Shown here one piece after another: positions 6,516-7,685 of a DNA stretch of 7,685 bases. The notes below the pieces were generated by a model. That model did not search any database. It saw only the letters and a list, made by a program, of their open reading frames with translations, and was not told the origin of the DNA. The stretch comes from Prolixibacteraceae bacterium (GTDB lineage: Bacteria; Bacteroidota; Bacteroidia; Bacteroidales; Prolixibacteraceae). The DNA is taken from the NCBI GenBank assembly GCA_023228025.1, contig JALOCD010000149.1, positions 1-7,685 on the forward strand, in the 5' to 3' direction. Positions within the stretch are counted from its first letter, which is position 1, and the number at the start of each line of letters is the position of its first letter. The translations under genes were made by a program, and so were the position numbers.

Positions 6516-6535
6516 GAGGAGGGGATGTATCTTTG
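6516..6535 (+). promoter_or_regulatory. Start region of the addB-like gene: SD-like run and -7 box
   Basis: Two signals sit end to end. GAGGAGGGG at 6516-6524 is a strong Shine-Dalgarno match. It is 10 nt (from AGGAGG) before an in-frame TTG at 6533 and 22 nt before the ATG at 6545. TATCTTTG at 6528-6535 matches the TAnnTTTG promoter box exactly; if used, transcription would begin at about 6541-6543 and the mRNA would be almost leaderless at the ATG, without the SD run. The two readings exclude each other for a single transcript. An out-of-frame ATG at 6525 opens only a three-codon ORF. Confidence 0.4.
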
Positions 6536-6544
6536 AGTAAGCAC

Positions 6545-7685
6545 ATGAAGGAAACACAGGAATATTTTTTAAAGCAGATCGCAAAATCATTGCATGATAT
6601 TCATGGACAGCATGTTGTTGATTTAACAATGGTCTTTCCGAATCGCAGGGCAGCTCTCTTTTTTACCGAATACCTGAACCGGATTGTTAACGAACCTACC
6701 TTTTCTCCTGAAATAGTTACCATTCAAGAGCTCTTTGCCAATCTCACACCTTTGCGGGTGGAGGATCCACTTCAGCTAAATTTTCGGCTTTTTAGGATAT
6801 ACATGGAGTTAAGCGGATCAAAAGAGTCGTTTGACGAATTTTTCAGTTGGGGCGAGATGTTGCTGCATGATTTTGACCAGGTTGACAAATATCTTGTGGA
6901 TGCCGAATTGCTATTCACGAATATAACTGATCTTAAAGAGATTGACGAACATTTCAACGATTGGAACGAAGAGCGTAAGGAGGAGATCAGCCATTTTTGG
7001 AAGAGCCTGACCAACAGTGAACAAAAGGCGGATCAAAAGGAGTTTGCACGACTTTGGCAAGTACTTTACCCCGTCTACCGGAAATTGAAAGAGGAGCTTT
7101 ATGCCTGCAAAATTGCCTATGAAGGGATGCTTTTTCGCGATGTTGTGGAGGGTAGTGATTTGATGTTGTCAACCTATCTGTCTGATAGAAAGTTTGTTGT
7201 TGCAGGATTTAATGCATTGAACGGATGTGAGAAGAAACTTTTTCAGGCCTTGCAAAAAGGGAAAAATGTTGAATTCTATTGGGATTATGATCAATATTAT
7301 CTGGCAGATTTGCACCAGGAGGCTGGACTTTTCATGAGGGACAATCTTGAAAAGTTTCCCCAGACTGATCCTCCGTATGAGACAAATTGCTTTTTGAAGA
7401 AAAAGAATTTGAAGATTATTCATGCACCTTCCCAGGTAGGACAGGCGCAAGTTGCTGCGAACGAGGTTAAACTGCTGGTAAATGATTTCGACGATACGGC
7501 CGTTGTATTGTGCGATGAGGAACTGCTTTTGCCGGTACTATCGGCCCTTCCCAAAGAGTTGGAAGCGGTGAATGTGACCATGGGACTTCCCCTTAGCCAA
7601 ACCCCAATGTTTAGTCTTTTCAGCCTGCTGATTGCGCTTCAGAAAAAGGCAAAAATGGATGGCGACTCCCAGGTTTTTCACTATA
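6545..7685 (+). CDS. AddB-like PD-(D/E)XK nuclease family protein, N-terminal part
   Basis: An open frame runs without a stop from the ATG at 6545 to the right edge, giving 380 residues; the gene continues beyond the window. I recognise it as the Bacteroidota AddB-like protein annotated as PD-(D/E)XK nuclease family, a likely partner of an AddA-type helicase-nuclease in double-strand break repair. Characteristic blocks are VFPNRRAALFF (30-40), FVVAGFNALNGCEK (217-230), HAPSQVGQAQVAANEV (293-308), AVVLCDEELLLPVL (319-332) and NVTMGLPLSQTP (343-354). The last resembles a motif found in UvrD-like helicase folds. I see no Walker A (GxGKT) in the visible part, suggesting the helicase-like fold here is structural rather than a motor. 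The nuclease domain, expected at the C-terminus, is outside the window. The in-frame TTG at 6533 would add four residues. The gene is divergent from sucA. Confidence 0.8.
   Translation, partial: MKETQEYFLKQIAKSLHDIHGQHVVDLTMVFPNRRAALFFTEYLNRIVNEPTFSPEIVTIQELFANLTPLRVEDPLQLNFRLFRIYMELSGSKESFDEFFSWGEMLLHDFDQVDKYLVDAELLFTNITDLKEIDEHFNDWNEERKEEISHFWKSLTNSEQKADQKEFARLWQVLYPVYRKLKEELYACKIAYEGMLFRDVVEGSDLMLSTYLSDRKFVVAGFNALNGCEKKLFQALQKGKNVEFYWDYDQYYLADLHQEAGLFMRDNLEKFPQTDPPYETNCFLKKKNLKIIHAPSQVGQAQVAANEVKLLVNDFDDTAVVLCDEELLLPVLSALPKELEAVNVTMGLPLSQTPMFSLFSLLIALQKKAKMDGDSQVFHY

Overview
The window looks like a chromosomal piece of a Bacteroidota (Bacteroidetes) bacterium. Three things point there. 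The small protein at 1736-2155 resembles the DUF5606 family, which I know only from this phylum. Promoter-like TAnnTTTG (-7) boxes of the Bacteroidota type precede several genes. The intergenic gaps carry short palindromic repeats (CTTTGTAGA-linked hairpins, CACAAAGG arrays, GGATAAAG arrays) of a kind common in these genomes. Assignment below phylum is not possible from this sequence. The genes are ordinary core-metabolism and housekeeping genes; I found no tRNA, rRNA, CRISPR array, transposase or phage gene.

Layout. Bases 1-103 hold no gene I can identify. A methylmalonyl-CoA epimerase gene (mce, +) follows at 104-505. Bases 506-783 are non-coding and hold a cluster of small palindromes with an 11-bp perfect inverted repeat. 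A Cof-type HAD hydrolase (784-1629, -) and a DUF5606-like gene (1736-2155, +) diverge from a 106-bp gap. The DUF5606-like gene converges on odhB across a 147-bp gap packed with inverted repeats and a strong terminator. odhB (2303-3562, -) and sucA (3683-6397, -) encode E2 and E1 of 2-oxoglutarate dehydrogenase. They are separated by a 120-bp gap almost filled by one long imperfect hairpin. Divergent from sucA, from about 6545 to the right edge, is the N-terminal part of an AddB-like (PD-(D/E)XK nuclease family) recombination protein.

How the genes fit together. SucA and OdhB convert 2-oxoglutarate to succinyl-CoA with a third subunit, E3 (lipoamide dehydrogenase), which is not encoded here. 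Methylmalonyl-CoA epimerase acts on the neighbouring pathway linking succinyl-CoA and propionyl-CoA, so both meet at succinyl-CoA, although they lie on opposite strands and are not one operon. The other genes have no evident link to this metabolism.

The most interesting part is the intergenic DNA. Each of the three larger gaps that follow gene ends carries a different family of inverted repeats. At the convergent junction the repeats extend into the last codons and stop codons of both flanking genes, and one of them overlaps an arm of the terminator so that the two structures compete. I see no convincing undescribed multi-gene system.
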